Positions 51,775-61,754 are shown, counted from the stretch's first letter. The stretch: 64,000 nucleotides of DNA from Anabaena sp051781005 (GCF_051781005.1 NZ_JBPWOA010000021.1:1-64000); one strand, 5' to 3'. Made by a program: numbers and translations. The notes: generated by a model from the letters alone, not told the origin.

Positions 51775-53634
51775 ATGCAGCAGTCTTCAAGCTTACCAGA
51801 ACAGAACTCACAGATAAATGGAACGCCAACAGTTTTGACAACAATCCAGAAACTGCGGGATAACTTGTGGTTGGAACGCAGGTTGAATCACTTGCAGAGT
51901 CGTCTCAATGATTGTCTGCTTTCATCTACTGACACGATACCAGAGACCGTCATTACGGCAGCAGAGATTTTCCAAACTGTGGTTAACGAACTTCACAACG
52001 CTTTAAATGCCAGTTGGGAAGAGTCTACGCAGTTTGCTGTAGGCATTGCTCAATGTCAACCAGAAGAAATTTTTGGTAATATTTGCTATGTTTCTAGCTG
52101 TTCCACCCCCGGAATACCAATCCCAGCAATAAGATCCAAAGTAGGGAAAAAACTGCAATTGAGATTAAATGCTGCCATCAAACTAGAAGATTTGCAGCAA
52201 ATGGAAAGAGAAAAACACCCCTGTGTTTGGCGTTTAGTTGATGATTCTCACAACGTGATGACATGGTTAGTTATTGCCACAACCAAGTCTAATAATGATA
52301 GTGATACCATCGACTCATTAGCAACTCAACTGCGATCGCAATTAATCACCAGAACAATCGGTTATTGCAATACAGCTTTGGCACAATTGAGGCAATTACA
52401 GTCTTGGCAACAACATTGTCAACAGTTAGCTAACTTTAATCAGGAACTAGAACGCACTAATCAACTTAAAAACCAGTTTCTAGCCAATACCAGCCACGAA
52501 ATTCGCACCCCCCTCAGTTCTATCATCGGATTCACACATTTGCTGCTGGCACAAGGTTACGAACCAGACAAACAACGTCACCAAGAATATTTACACATCA
52601 TCCAATCCAGTGGTAAGCATTTGCTATGTCTGATTAATGATATTTTGGACCTTTCTAAAATCGAAGCCAATCAGCTAGAAGTGCAATGGGAAATAGTTGA
52701 TGTGCCATCATTATGTCGCAATGTTTTAGCTTTGGTGAAAGAGAAAGCCGCTAATAAGGGTTTGAAACTGCGTCTAGAAATAGACGATGATGTCAAAACT
52801 TTACTAGCCGATCCTTTGCGACTCAAACAAATGCTATTGAATTTACTCTTCAATGCCGTTAAATTTACAAGTACTGGTAGTGTTGGTTTACGGGTAGCTA
52901 CACAAGATTTATATTTACGTTTTACAATTTGGGATACTGGAATTGGCATATCTCCAGAAAACCAAGCTCTACTATTTCGTCCCTATAGCCAAATTATTAA
53001 CTCCGCCGCTGAAATCAATGAAGGTACTGGTTTGGGGTTAGTGGTTACTCAGCAGCTGGCAGAAATTCACGGTGGTTCTTTGGCGTTGGAATCAGAAGTA
53101 AATCGCGGTTCCTATTTCACCATTTCTCTTCCCCTCCAGCCAATGGGAAAAGTTTTAGAAGCAATAGAAATCAAGGCAGAAAAGGATTTAGAAATTAGTC
53201 AGGGTGTGAGTAATTTTTCTGGCTCCCAGTCTGCCTCTATTATTCCCATCAATTCCTCACGACAAATTTTGTTGGTAGAAGACGATGTTGCTAATAGGGA
53301 ATTAATGCGAATTTATTTAAGTAGATTGGGTTATCAGGTAACTTGTGTGAAGAATGCAGACAAAATGTGGAAAACTCTCCCACAGATAACACCAGCAGTA
53401 ATTTTAATGGATGTGAATCTGCCAGATGGCAATGGTTTGAACTTGGTGCAACAACTGCGAGATCATCCCCAATATCAGCAAATACCAATTATTGCCCAAA
53501 CAGCAATGGCGATGAAAGGGGATAAGGAAACCTGTCTAGCGGCTGGTGTCAGTGAGTATATTTCTAAACCCATAGATTTACAACTTTTAGGTAATATGGT
53601 GGCAAAGTATTGTCAATTGAGTACCGAGTATTGA
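51775..53634 (+). CDS. Hybrid histidine kinase (kinase core plus receiver)
   Basis: 619 aa from ATG 51775. The N-terminal 190 residues look like a divergent GAF/DICT-type sensory region, followed by a coiled coil. H-box FLANTSHEIRTPLSSIIGF has His near residue 241; N-box LLFNAVKF, G1 DTGIGIS and G2 GTGLGLVV follow. The C-terminal receiver (ILLVEDDVANRELM, Asp in ILMDVNLPDGNGL near 545, ISKPIDL) closes the protein. It is cytoplasmic. The last codons (STEY) are written in a heptamer repeat that continues beyond the stop. Confidence 0.93.
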   Translation: MQQSSSLPEQNSQINGTPTVLTTIQKLRDNLWLERRLNHLQSRLNDCLLSSTDTIPETVITAAEIFQTVVNELHNALNASWEESTQFAVGIAQCQPEEIFGNICYVSSCSTPGIPIPAIRSKVGKKLQLRLNAAIKLEDLQQMEREKHPCVWRLVDDSHNVMTWLVIATTKSNNDSDTIDSLATQLRSQLITRTIGYCNTALAQLRQLQSWQQHCQQLANFNQELERTNQLKNQFLANTSHEIRTPLSSIIGFTHLLLAQGYEPDKQRHQEYLHIIQSSGKHLLCLINDILDLSKIEANQLEVQWEIVDVPSLCRNVLALVKEKAANKGLKLRLEIDDDVKTLLADPLRLKQMLLNLLFNAVKFTSTGSVGLRVATQDLYLRFTIWDTGIGISPENQALLFRPYSQIINSAAEINEGTGLGLVVTQQLAEIHGGSLALESEVNRGSYFTISLPLQPMGKVLEAIEIKAEKDLEISQGVSNFSGSQSASIIPINSSRQILLVEDDVANRELMRIYLSRLGYQVTCVKNADKMWKTLPQITPAVILMDVNLPDGNGLNLVQQLRDHPQYQQIPIIAQTAMAMKGDKETCLAAGVSEYISKPIDLQLLGNMVAKYCQLSTEY

Positions 53635-53690
53635 GTACCGAGTACCGAGTACCGAGTATCGAGTACTGAGTATTGAGTATTGAGTGCTGA
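53619..53690. repeat. Heptamer array (GAGTACC/GAGTATT) crossing a stop codon
   Basis: About ten 7-bp units, GAGTACC, GAGTATC, GAGTATT, start inside the hybrid kinase C-terminus and run through its TGA. Confidence 0.88.
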
Positions 53691-53810
53691 TTCCTATTTG
53701 TAACCAAAAAACTTTTTCAGCAAACCCTATTTATGTTGACAAAGCATGGGAACGATGGATGACTACAATAGAAATTGTCAGGTGCTATCAGGTTTTGGCA
53801 GGATTGGGAA

Positions 53811-54641
53811 ATGATGATGACAGAAAAATTGGCGCAATTAAAAGCTTTATTTGCAGAAATGGAGCAGGCGTTGATTGCCTACTCTGGGGGCGTTGATAGT
53901 ACATTAGTGGCTAAGATTGCCTATGATGTGTTGGGCGATCGCGCTTTGGCTGTAACGGCTGTTTCTCCTTCGTTGTTACCAGAAGAGTTGGCAGACGCTG
54001 AAGCCCAAGCCGCAACCATTGGGATTGCCCATAAAATCGTCCAGACTCACGAAATGGAAAATCCCAATTACACATCTAATCCTGTTAACCGCTGCTATTT
54101 TTGCAAAAGTGAACTGCACGATACACTCAAACCGTTGGCATTAGAGTTAGGCTATCCCTATGTAGTAGATGGGGTAAACGCCGATGATTTGCACGATTAT
54201 CGCCCCGGAATTCAAGCAGCTAAAGAAAGAGGTGCGCGATCGCCTTTAGCAGAAATAGGCATCACTAAAGCCCAAGTCCGTCAACTTTCTCAACAACTCG
54301 GTTTACCTTGGTGGGATAAACCAGCCCAACCTTGTCTGAGTTCTCGCTTTCCCTATGGTGAAGAAATTACCATAGCCAAGTTACAGCGAGTCGGCAGAGC
54401 AGAAATTTATTTACGAAATCTCGGTTGGGACAATTTGCGGGTACGTTCTCAAGAAGACACCGCACGAATTGAACTATCACCAGAACAAATTCAAAAATTT
54501 GTTTTAACTACAGACTTACCCTCTTTAGTTATTGCATTTCAGAATTTGGGATTTATTTACGTCACCTTAGATTTAGAAGGTTATCGCAGCGGCAAGTTAA
54601 ATCAGGTTTTAAATCGGGAAATTGTGGGTGGTAAATCCTAA
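53811..54641 (+). CDS. larE: LarE-like ATP-dependent sulfur transferase (PP-loop family)
   Basis: 276 aa from the first of three consecutive ATGs at 53811; codons further upstream to 53775 are probably leader. PP-loop motif AYSGGVDST is near residues 23-31, CYFCKSELHDTL follows, and PCLSSRFPYGE gives the conserved Cys near 173 that corresponds to the sacrificial sulfur donor of Lactobacillus LarE. LarE makes the nickel-pincer cofactor with LarB and LarC, neither of which is near. Some cyanobacterial homologs may have another role. Confidence 0.85.
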   Translation: MMMTEKLAQLKALFAEMEQALIAYSGGVDSTLVAKIAYDVLGDRALAVTAVSPSLLPEELADAEAQAATIGIAHKIVQTHEMENPNYTSNPVNRCYFCKSELHDTLKPLALELGYPYVVDGVNADDLHDYRPGIQAAKERGARSPLAEIGITKAQVRQLSQQLGLPWWDKPAQPCLSSRFPYGEEITIAKLQRVGRAEIYLRNLGWDNLRVRSQEDTARIELSPEQIQKFVLTTDLPSLVIAFQNLGFIYVTLDLEGYRSGKLNQVLNREIVGGKS

Positions 54642-54734
54642 CTGGAGAATTAGCGATATAGCAACCATCAAAGTGCTGAGGACATCAACAGACTTTTAAC
54701 TCTGTCACCTGTTCCCAATCACCTGCATTTACCC

Positions 54735-55877
54735 TCAATTCAGGCTTCGAGCAACTCTAAACTCTATCTGCTGTAGGGCAGCTTGCCATACATCATATCC
54801 TTCTGGTGTCAAATGCACCCCATCTGTTGTTAAGTCTGAACGTAAATTACCCTCAAAATCTGTAAACCAATTGTGGATATTCAGATAATTTGCACCTTCT
54901 TGTTTAGCAATCAAGGCTATTTGGGCATTGAGATGACGAATACGCTTGTTAGGAATTATAGTCCGGCGAATCGGCAAAATTGATTGCACCATAATCTGAC
55001 TTTTTGGGTGAGTTTGGCGTAAGCTGCGAATAATCTGGCGGTGATTACGCAAAATTGACACATCACTAGCACCTCTGAGCAAGTCATTGATCCCAACCAT
55101 CAAATAAATCACTTCTGGACGTGTTGTCGAAAATGCTCCCACTCTTCTCAATACACCTTCAGACCTATCTCCAGATATGCCTTGATTTAGCCACAATTTA
55201 CCAGCCGGTAGTTTTTCTTTAGGAAACCACAAACTCAAAGAATCACCCACCAAGATACTCAACCGATTTGTACCCTGACCTTGGGAAATAGCTCTAGCTT
55301 CCATAGCTAATAAGCTTTTCCAATCTTGATAACTGAGTTTATATTGTTTGGCTGACTTCCACGAGGAAGCTAAATCGTCATCATCCACACGAGTGTAAAT
55401 TTGGCCTGTTTTCAGTGACGCTAATCTTAGGTAGTAAAGTTGATTTCCAGATAAAAAAGTTTGTTTGGTTTTTTGGGAACTGAAGTTCAGTGATGTTTTT
55501 ATGGGTGTTGGCAAAATATAGTTAGTGAATTCTGCTAACAAAATGTCAAGATTGGGGCTAATGTTCTCACCTACTTCTAGCTGCGAATTCTCAGATGTGG
55601 ATACAGCTTGGCTGCTGAATTCTGGTAAAGAGATACTTTTTTCACGTACTTGTCGCTGTGAACGCCTTGGTGTGGAAGTACCTTGACTACTAAATTCTGG
55701 TAAAGAAATGTCAACATTAGTGATGACTTTTTCACCTACTTGCGACTGTGAATTTAGTGTTAAATTTTCCAGAAAATCAGTATTTTCTGGTAGGACACTC
55801 GACATCTTTGGGAGAGCCGATGTTGGTACTGTCAATCCTGTTAACAAGCTTGCTGCCAACAGATAAGGTTCCTTCAT
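54735..55877 (-). CDS. Secreted SGNH/GDSL hydrolase with repeat-containing N-terminus
   Basis: 380 aa. A hydrophobic N-terminus (YLLAASLLTGLTVPTSA) looks like a signal peptide. Residues about 40-130 contain three imperfect copies of V-EK/N...ISLPEFSSQ..ST. The catalytic half has block I ILVGDSLSLWF with Ser near 209, block III VGINDLLRG near 262 and the Asp-His pair DGVHLTPEGYD near 354. Such proteins are esterases or carbohydrate deacetylases; substrate unknown. Location outside the cytoplasm is inferred from the leader. Confidence 0.88.
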   Translation of the reverse strand: MKEPYLLAASLLTGLTVPTSALPKMSSVLPENTDFLENLTLNSQSQVGEKVITNVDISLPEFSSQGTSTPRRSQRQVREKSISLPEFSSQAVSTSENSQLEVGENISPNLDILLAEFTNYILPTPIKTSLNFSSQKTKQTFLSGNQLYYLRLASLKTGQIYTRVDDDDLASSWKSAKQYKLSYQDWKSLLAMEARAISQGQGTNRLSILVGDSLSLWFPKEKLPAGKLWLNQGISGDRSEGVLRRVGAFSTTRPEVIYLMVGINDLLRGASDVSILRNHRQIIRSLRQTHPKSQIMVQSILPIRRTIIPNKRIRHLNAQIALIAKQEGANYLNIHNWFTDFEGNLRSDLTTDGVHLTPEGYDVWQAALQQIEFRVARSLN

Positions 55878-56147
55878 CGTTTTTTCTTTCCTTGTAAATA
55901 CTCACTACTTTTCCTTATGACAGCCTGTTCAGGCTGAATTCAGGAAAATTTTACTTTCCTTACACCTGTATCAATATCCCCCATGAGGATGTAATTCCCT
56001 GATTTTTAGTATAAAAAATAACTAAATATCGGACAGTTTAAATTTATTATTATTATTTACAACTTAGTTAAAATTTTTTCAAAATTAGAATAACGTCATT
56101 TAAAGTGCTAAGATTTATGCGAAGTCATTAATGTTTCCTTTTATTCC

Positions 56148-56342
56148 GTGGCTAGAGCTAGTACCGCAATTGGTGTCAGTCCAATCATTAAAGAGATTGT
56201 GCAAAAACAGGCACATTCTACACGTCTAACCTTAAAAGAGGTTATTCTCATGGGGATGTTAGCTATTGACAAGCTGGATGATCAAGGTCGTCAAGAGTTA
56301 GCAGATCAAGTCCATCAAATGCAGGTTAATGGTGACATATGA
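56148..56342 (+). CDS. Small hypothetical protein, 64 aa
   Basis: GTG start; no clear ribosome-binding site. The sequence (ASTAIGVSPIIKEIVQKQAH, then LTLKEVILMGMLAIDKLDD) looks like an ordered helical protein, with normal codon use for the region. I do not recognise it; the IIKEIVQKQA...LKEVILMGM layout faintly recalls ribbon-helix-helix or antitoxin-like small proteins, but no toxin gene is next to it. Confidence 0.5.
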   Translation: MARASTAIGVSPIIKEIVQKQAHSTRLTLKEVILMGMLAIDKLDDQGRQELADQVHQMQVNGDI

Positions 56343-57192
56343 ATCTGTCTTGAGGAGTCTAAACTCTAAAATCTCAAGTGCAACAACATTGACTGCATTT
56401 GAAATGATAGTAAAACCACGACGACTCAAGTATGGACTCTCTGCTAAATCCGTAGCAGTATCCCATTAAATAAACCTCTTTCAGTTCCAGCGATATCTAT
56501 CGGCATTGTTAGATTTCAGCAATGAAATCCGTTGTCTTAGAACCTAATCAGGTATCTAGAACTAGATATCAGTCAACAGTTAGAAGCTTAATAAAGAACT
56601 CAACAAAACCCAGAGGATAACTTACTGGATGGGGTTTTTTCCGCTTATTTACAGGGCGGAAATAAGCACTATTTAATCCAGTATTAGCAATTTTTAGCAA
56701 ATTCGGCGAAATTGCTACCTCGTTATCCTTTGGTAATTTTTCCGGAATTTCATGTCCACCAGGACAAATATTAGCTTTATAGCCATTTTTGAGTAAATTC
56801 TGCCTACTCTGGCTATAAGGCTTCAAAATTTTTCTGTTATCTGTTTTGAGATGTGGTGTTTGACAACTACTAAATTCACTGCATAATTAACATGAATATT
56901 CTTAATTGTTACCTATTTAGAAAGTGTGGGAACACTGGATGATACTGGTAATATTTTTTTGCTTCAAAAAAAATTGTAATTCTTCAGCAAATTTAATTAA
57001 AAGTTATAGATATTCATTACTTGTTATGCTAAATAAGTCTGTAAATCAGCTTAAAACCCTTATCAGGCAATAATCATAGTCGTTGCCTAACTACTTATAT
57101 ATTTAATTTTCCACTAAATATGTCTAATAATTAGGGATAAAAGTGGCGAAACTTTTACCCCCAAGAATGAATATTAAATTTAAAAACTTGAT
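56343..57192. other. 850-bp stretch without a convincing gene
   Basis: It contains CTTGAGGAGTCTAAACTCTA near 56348, a palindrome TATCTAGAACTAGATA near 56552, and at 56605-56640 a hairpin with CCAG/CTGG and AAAACCC/GGGGTTTTTT that could end a plus-strand RNA. An 85-codon minus-strand frame with TTG start (56569-56826) is doubtful. An unannotated small RNA between 56343 and 56640 is possible but not shown. Confidence 0.4.
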
Positions 57193-57348
57193 TTAGCTGT
57201 AAGATGCCATTTCTGCTTCCAACTGACCAATGAGGTTTTCATCACCCTTTAATCTGGCTACTTCCAAGCGATGTTTTAGAGTTTTCTGAATATTCTCTTT
57301 GTGTGCTTCTTCTGTTTTCCGGGCTACTTGCGCTCGATTGCTACTCAT
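57193..57348 (-). CDS. Small conserved-type cyanobacterial protein, 51 aa
   Basis: ATG at 57348 with AAAGGAG eight bases upstream, a strong ribosome-binding site that decides this start over one at 57390. MSSNRAQVARKTEEAHKENI and LEVARLKGDENLIGQLEAEM form a single charged amphipathic helix. No known function. Monocistronic. Confidence 0.75.
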   Translation of the reverse strand: MSSNRAQVARKTEEAHKENIQKTLKHRLEVARLKGDENLIGQLEAEMASYS

Positions 57349-57654
57349 AGGGATAACTCCTTTAGGTTTATGTCTATGTCTTGTATTCATAACATAGCAT
57401 ACATTTTGTAGCTGTTGTTACAGAAATAAATTAAATATTGTATATGTGTAGTTATTCTTAGGACTTACTCACTATACAAATTGGAAATGATATGAATCAA
57501 CGATAATTGGTCATTGCAGGCTTTTGAGACAGCAACAGGTGTAAATGATTGATGAGAATTAGCAGTGAAAGAATAATTAAATTTATAGCAATTCCCATTC
57601 AAGTGAGGTGTAAGCAGTAATAATTAAACGCAGATATTTTTGTACTTTATTAGG
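57349..57654. other. 306-bp spacer
   Basis: AT-rich upstream region of the 51-aa gene, then the 3' side of the next kinase gene. TTAGGACTTACTCAC at 57458-57472 is a decayed end of the TAGGACTTACGCA repeat. Nothing else seen. Confidence 0.5.
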
Positions 57655-59226
57655 CTAGGAAATGCTATATATTTTTCTAGAATTATCTATTGAATAAACA
57701 ATAGGAATTTCTAATTGCACTTCTGTACCTTCTCCAGGAGTAGAACTACAGCGTATTTGACCGTGATGTTCTTCAACAATAATTTTGTAACTAATAGATA
57801 ATCCTAAACCAGTACCTTTTCCTACTGGCTTAGTTGTAAAAAATGGGTCAAAAATTCTTTGTTGATTTTCTACTGGAATACCAATACCATTATCAGCAAT
57901 GCAAATTAAGACATAATTATTTTTGATCAATTTAGTAGTAATGGATATTTTAGGATTTATGAGTGATGGGGTTATTTCCAGAAAATCAATAGCATTGGTG
58001 ATAATATTTAATAGAACCTGATTAAGTTTGGCAGTATAACATTCTACTAATGGGAGAAATTGATCATATTCTTTGACAATTTCAATATTGGGTTGATTTA
58101 ATTTATAACTCAATCTATTTTGAAGAATTATTAGAATAATATCAATGCTTTCATGTATATCAATTCGCTTAATTTCAGCTTCATTTAAGCGAGAAAAACT
58201 TCTTAAAGAAAGTACAATCTGTTGAATACGGATTGTACCATTTTTCATTGATTTTAGTAGTTCTGGTAAATCTGATTGCAGAAAATCTAGATCAATTAGT
58301 TGGATAAATTCATCTATTTCTGGTATTGGTTCTAAGTAATGTTTTTGGTAGAGTTCTATCAATTCTAACAGATCTGAAATGTATTTATGAGCGTGATTAA
58401 TATTAGGTGAAATAAAATTAATAGGATTATTGATTTCATGAGCTATTCCAGCAACCAGTTGTCCCAAACTGGACATTTTTTCTTTTTGGATAAGTTGGAG
58501 TTGGGTTGTTTCTAATTGCTTTAGAGTTTCTGCCATTTGAGTATCGCTGTCCGTTAGTTTTTTTAAGCTCTGTGAAAGCAAGATAAAGAAATTAATTAAT
58601 GCCATTATTAACCCAGTAATCTGAATAATTTGTAACGTATGCGCTCTTTGATTAGCTATATTTTGATGTTCTGTAGTTAGGTCATTCATTAAATTTAATA
58701 ATTTGATATTATTTGCACTAGAATAAATTACAGCTTCTTTTAATATAGAGGGGGAAATTTGCGTTCCAGACAAAATTATAGGGTTTATTTTTATTTTATA
58801 TATATTCCAGATTTCTTGAGCTTGAGTAACCAGTTCTTTAGATTTCTCATCTTGCAGTTTTTTAATAAAAACAGGTTTTTCATCACTACCAGTCACAACC
58901 TTACTTGAGGAGAATCCAGTTAAAGTTTCATCAAATTTATTAAAAGCTTTTGTTAATTCTTCTTTTGTCTCTGTGGTGGGAAGGTTTAATGTTTGTGCAA
59001 CCTGTAATTGTAAAAGAGTTTTGGCAATTCTCTGTGATAACATTCTCTGACGACCAGCCAAGTTAATAATTACAGCATCTTCTTGTAATTGAGAGGATAT
59101 AATGAAATTGGGGATAAGAACTCCTACATCGAAGCTCAGAAATAAGGTAGAAGAAAGTAAAATAATACGATATTTACTTAGCCACAGATTGTATTGGGGT
59201 AAGTATTGACTTAATTTTTTCATCAT
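57655..59226 (-). CDS. Membrane histidine kinase with PilJ/NIT-type sensor, HEINNP type
   Basis: 523 aa. N-terminal membrane helix (near 20-40), an extracytoplasmic helical sensor with INLAGRQRMLSQRIAKTLLQLQVA (PilJ/NarX-type N-terminal domain), a second membrane helix (IIQITGLIMALINFFILL, near 200-220), a coiled coil, and a kinase core: H-box GIAHEINNPINFISPN near 262, NIITNAIDFL, IADNGIGIP, FDPFFTTKPVGKGTGLGLSIS. PilJ-type domains can sense nitrate-like or other small ligands; here the ligand is unknown. No response regulator is adjacent. Confidence 0.93.
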   Translation of the reverse strand: MMKKLSQYLPQYNLWLSKYRIILLSSTLFLSFDVGVLIPNFIISSQLQEDAVIINLAGRQRMLSQRIAKTLLQLQVAQTLNLPTTETKEELTKAFNKFDETLTGFSSSKVVTGSDEKPVFIKKLQDEKSKELVTQAQEIWNIYKIKINPIILSGTQISPSILKEAVIYSSANNIKLLNLMNDLTTEHQNIANQRAHTLQIIQITGLIMALINFFILLSQSLKKLTDSDTQMAETLKQLETTQLQLIQKEKMSSLGQLVAGIAHEINNPINFISPNINHAHKYISDLLELIELYQKHYLEPIPEIDEFIQLIDLDFLQSDLPELLKSMKNGTIRIQQIVLSLRSFSRLNEAEIKRIDIHESIDIILIILQNRLSYKLNQPNIEIVKEYDQFLPLVECYTAKLNQVLLNIITNAIDFLEITPSLINPKISITTKLIKNNYVLICIADNGIGIPVENQQRIFDPFFTTKPVGKGTGLGLSISYKIIVEEHHGQIRCSSTPGEGTEVQLEIPIVYSIDNSRKIYSIS

Positions 59227-59774
59227 TGTTTTTATATGATCAGTTATGCTTTAAATTAGCAATTTTCCGCACGTTAAAAAATCAAAGCCATTGCTTTAAT
59301 AACTTCATATATTATTCCTATAGCGTTTCCAAGTGTTAGTAAAAAATACTAGCAGATTCTTCGTCGAAAATACTGAAATATATTTTATTTTAACATTTTT
59401 AAATTTGATGATTGTGATTGCCGATCTTGTAGTTCACATTCCACAGATATTAAAGCAGGTTTAATAATTATGAATTTGGAGAACATTAAGCATCACAAGA
59501 TTTCCTAATAATCATTTCAGATTTTTTAAAATATACAGCACTTCCCAATATTCTGAGGTACAAGAACCCCACCCCCAACCCCCTCCCCGCAAGCGATGAG
59601 GGGGCTAGGATGTTACCTCATATAATTGGAAACCGCTGTATTAATATAAGTCGCTTCTGTAGAATGTGGGGTACAGAATTTGTGATTTTGGTTGGGTTGA
59701 TGAGATTTTGGGAAATCGCCACAAATCATATAGAATGGCTATAGAGGCTAGTTAACAATATCATCTATTGTAAT
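59227..59774. other. 548-bp spacer with C-rich repeat
   Basis: Divergent promoter region. At 59566-59604 lies a C-rich string with hairpin CCCTCCCCGCAAGCGATGAG followed by GGGG. Elsewhere AT-rich, no gene seen. Confidence 0.55.
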
Positions 59775-60431
59775 ATGACTACACAAACAATGTCTGCACC
59801 AGAAGTATATCAAGGCCAGTTTGGCAATTTTACAATTACGGAGAGCGATCGCACAAGTGTGATCATCTATCGTACAGGTTTAATGGTAGCTGCTGTTAGT
59901 TTTGCGATCGGTAGCGGGTTAGTTTTATTCTTTCCTCAACCTGCTGCGATTCAAGCAATTACCCCACTCTACACCTGTTTTAGTCTTGCACTAGGTGTCA
60001 GTTTGCTAACCATCCATATTTATATGGCATCTCTGCACCGAATCTTACAACTTTTCTGGATAATTGGCAGCATTTCCGCATTTATTTTTGGACATTTTGA
60101 TAGTCAACCTTTTGCGATTACTGTTTATAACGAACCTCTAACTTTATTCGGAGTTGGTTTTACTTTCGCAGCATTAACAGGGATATTTTTCAAAGAAGGG
60201 TTTTGCTTCAATCGTTTAGAAACTAAAATCTTAACACCCCTTGTACCTCTACTTTTATTAGGACATTTAACAGGAATTTTATCAACTCAATCTGAACAGA
60301 TTTTATTAGGAATTTGGGCAATTTGCTTTCTAGTATTTGCATTGCGAAAAACAGTACAAGCTATTCCCGCAGATATTGGGGATAAATCTGTATTTGATTA
60401 TTTAAAAAATCAACGATTAGCAAAAATTTAA
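59775..60431 (+). CDS. DUF2301 family integral membrane protein
   Basis: 218 aa. After a soluble N-terminus (VYQGQFGNFTITESDRTSVI) there are about six membrane helices. FGVGFTFAALTGIFFKEGFCFNRLE is the most typical segment of this cyanobacterial family. The C-terminus DIGDKSVFDYLKNQ is cytoplasmic. Function unknown. It precedes dprA by 99 bp on the same strand. Confidence 0.88.
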   Translation: MTTQTMSAPEVYQGQFGNFTITESDRTSVIIYRTGLMVAAVSFAIGSGLVLFFPQPAAIQAITPLYTCFSLALGVSLLTIHIYMASLHRILQLFWIIGSISAFIFGHFDSQPFAITVYNEPLTLFGVGFTFAALTGIFFKEGFCFNRLETKILTPLVPLLLLGHLTGILSTQSEQILLGIWAICFLVFALRKTVQAIPADIGDKSVFDYLKNQRLAKI

Positions 60432-60530
60432 CTCTCTTTACTCTGCGTTCTTTGTGGTTATTTAAAACATAAGCGACAAAAGTAATTAGGCAATAAAAAT
60501 CCTACGAAATGAAGAAATGAGGGGGAGAAT

Positions 60531-61643
60531 TTGAGAGGAGAAAGTGCATATTGGTTAGCTTGGTCGCAAATCTCTGGTGTCGGACCAGTATTACTGCAAA
60601 GATTACAACAACATTTTGGGAATTTAGAAACAGCTTGGAAAGCAAGTGCCAGTGATTTAAGAACAGTAGAAGGTTTTGGATTTCAAACATTAGAAAAAGT
60701 TGTCCAACAGAGAACCCGTTTAAACCCTCAACAACTTCTTACCCAACACCAACAAGTAAACCCTAATTTCTGGACACCAGCAGACACAGAATATCCTCAA
60801 CTGCTGCGAGAAATACCCAGTCCACCTCCATTATTGTACTATCGCGGTGAAGTTGATTTACAAGAAAATTCGGGACAAAAACCCCTAGTAGGAATTGTGG
60901 GAACTCGTCAACCTACAGAATATGGAATTAAATGGACTCGTCAAATTAGTACTGCTTTAGCAAAAAATGGTTTTACTGTTGTTTCAGGAATGGCCGAAGG
61001 AATAGACACAGAAAGTCATTCAGCAGCAATGAAAGCTGGAGGAAGAACAATAGCGGTTGTGGGAACTGGTGTAGATGTTATTTATCCCCATAAAAATCGA
61101 GATTTATATAAAGAAATTTTGACTTCTGGCATAGTAATTAGTGAATATCCATCCAAAACTGCACCTAACCGCACCCATTTTCCGAGAAGAAATCGCATTA
61201 TTGCTGGTTTAAGTCGTGCAGTATTAGTTATGGAAGCACCGATAAAATCTGGTGCATTAATTACGGCTACTTATGCGAATGAATTTTGTAGAGATGTTTA
61301 TGCTTTACCGGGAAGAGTTGATGATCAACCATCACAAGGTTGTTTAAAATTAATTAGTCAAGGTGCAGGTATTATTAATCAGCAATTAAGTGAATTATTA
61401 ACAATGTTGGGAGCAATTCCCCAAATAGATGTAGAGATACCATTAGTTAAATCTGCTCCTTTACCTAATTTATCAGCAGAATTACAACAGGTAATAGATA
61501 CTCTATCTATTGATGCTTTATCTTTTGATTTTATTGTGCAGAAAACAGGTATGAATGCTGGTTTAGTTTCCAGTTCTTTATTGCAGTTGGAACTCATGGG
61601 TTTAGTCTCGCAATTACCAGGAATGCGATATCAAAAACTCTAA
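60531..61643 (+). CDS. dprA: DNA processing protein DprA (natural competence)
   Basis: 370 aa from a TTG start preceded by GAGGGGGAG. The N-terminal SAM/HhH-like part (LAWSQISGVGPVLLQRLQQHF) is followed by the Rossmann DprA core: VGIVGTRQPTEYG, VVSGMAEGIDTESHSAAM, TIAVVGTGVDVIYP and FPRRNRIIAGLS. A C-terminal winged helix (LSIDALSFDFIVQKTGMNAG) closes it. DprA loads RecA on incoming single-stranded DNA during transformation. Confidence 0.95.
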   Translation: MRGESAYWLAWSQISGVGPVLLQRLQQHFGNLETAWKASASDLRTVEGFGFQTLEKVVQQRTRLNPQQLLTQHQQVNPNFWTPADTEYPQLLREIPSPPPLLYYRGEVDLQENSGQKPLVGIVGTRQPTEYGIKWTRQISTALAKNGFTVVSGMAEGIDTESHSAAMKAGGRTIAVVGTGVDVIYPHKNRDLYKEILTSGIVISEYPSKTAPNRTHFPRRNRIIAGLSRAVLVMEAPIKSGALITATYANEFCRDVYALPGRVDDQPSQGCLKLISQGAGIINQQLSELLTMLGAIPQIDVEIPLVKSAPLPNLSAELQQVIDTLSIDALSFDFIVQKTGMNAGLVSSSLLQLELMGLVSQLPGMRYQKL

Positions 61644-61723
61644 GGTGATTGGGTAGTAATTGATAATTATGAATTACTCACACGAACTTTCAACACGAAC
61701 GAATACACTATTGTTTAATTCTT

Positions 61724-61754
61724 AATTACGAATTACGAATTACGAATTACGAAT
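61724..61754. repeat. Heptamer array (ACGAATT)
   Basis: Four ACGAATT units and part of another, ending exactly where the convergent beta-lactamase-like gene stops. Confidence 0.88.

Noticed and set aside
56569..56826. 85-codon minus-strand frame
   Set aside because: TTG start without ribosome-binding site and no recognisable motif; kept only as a note in the gap entry.
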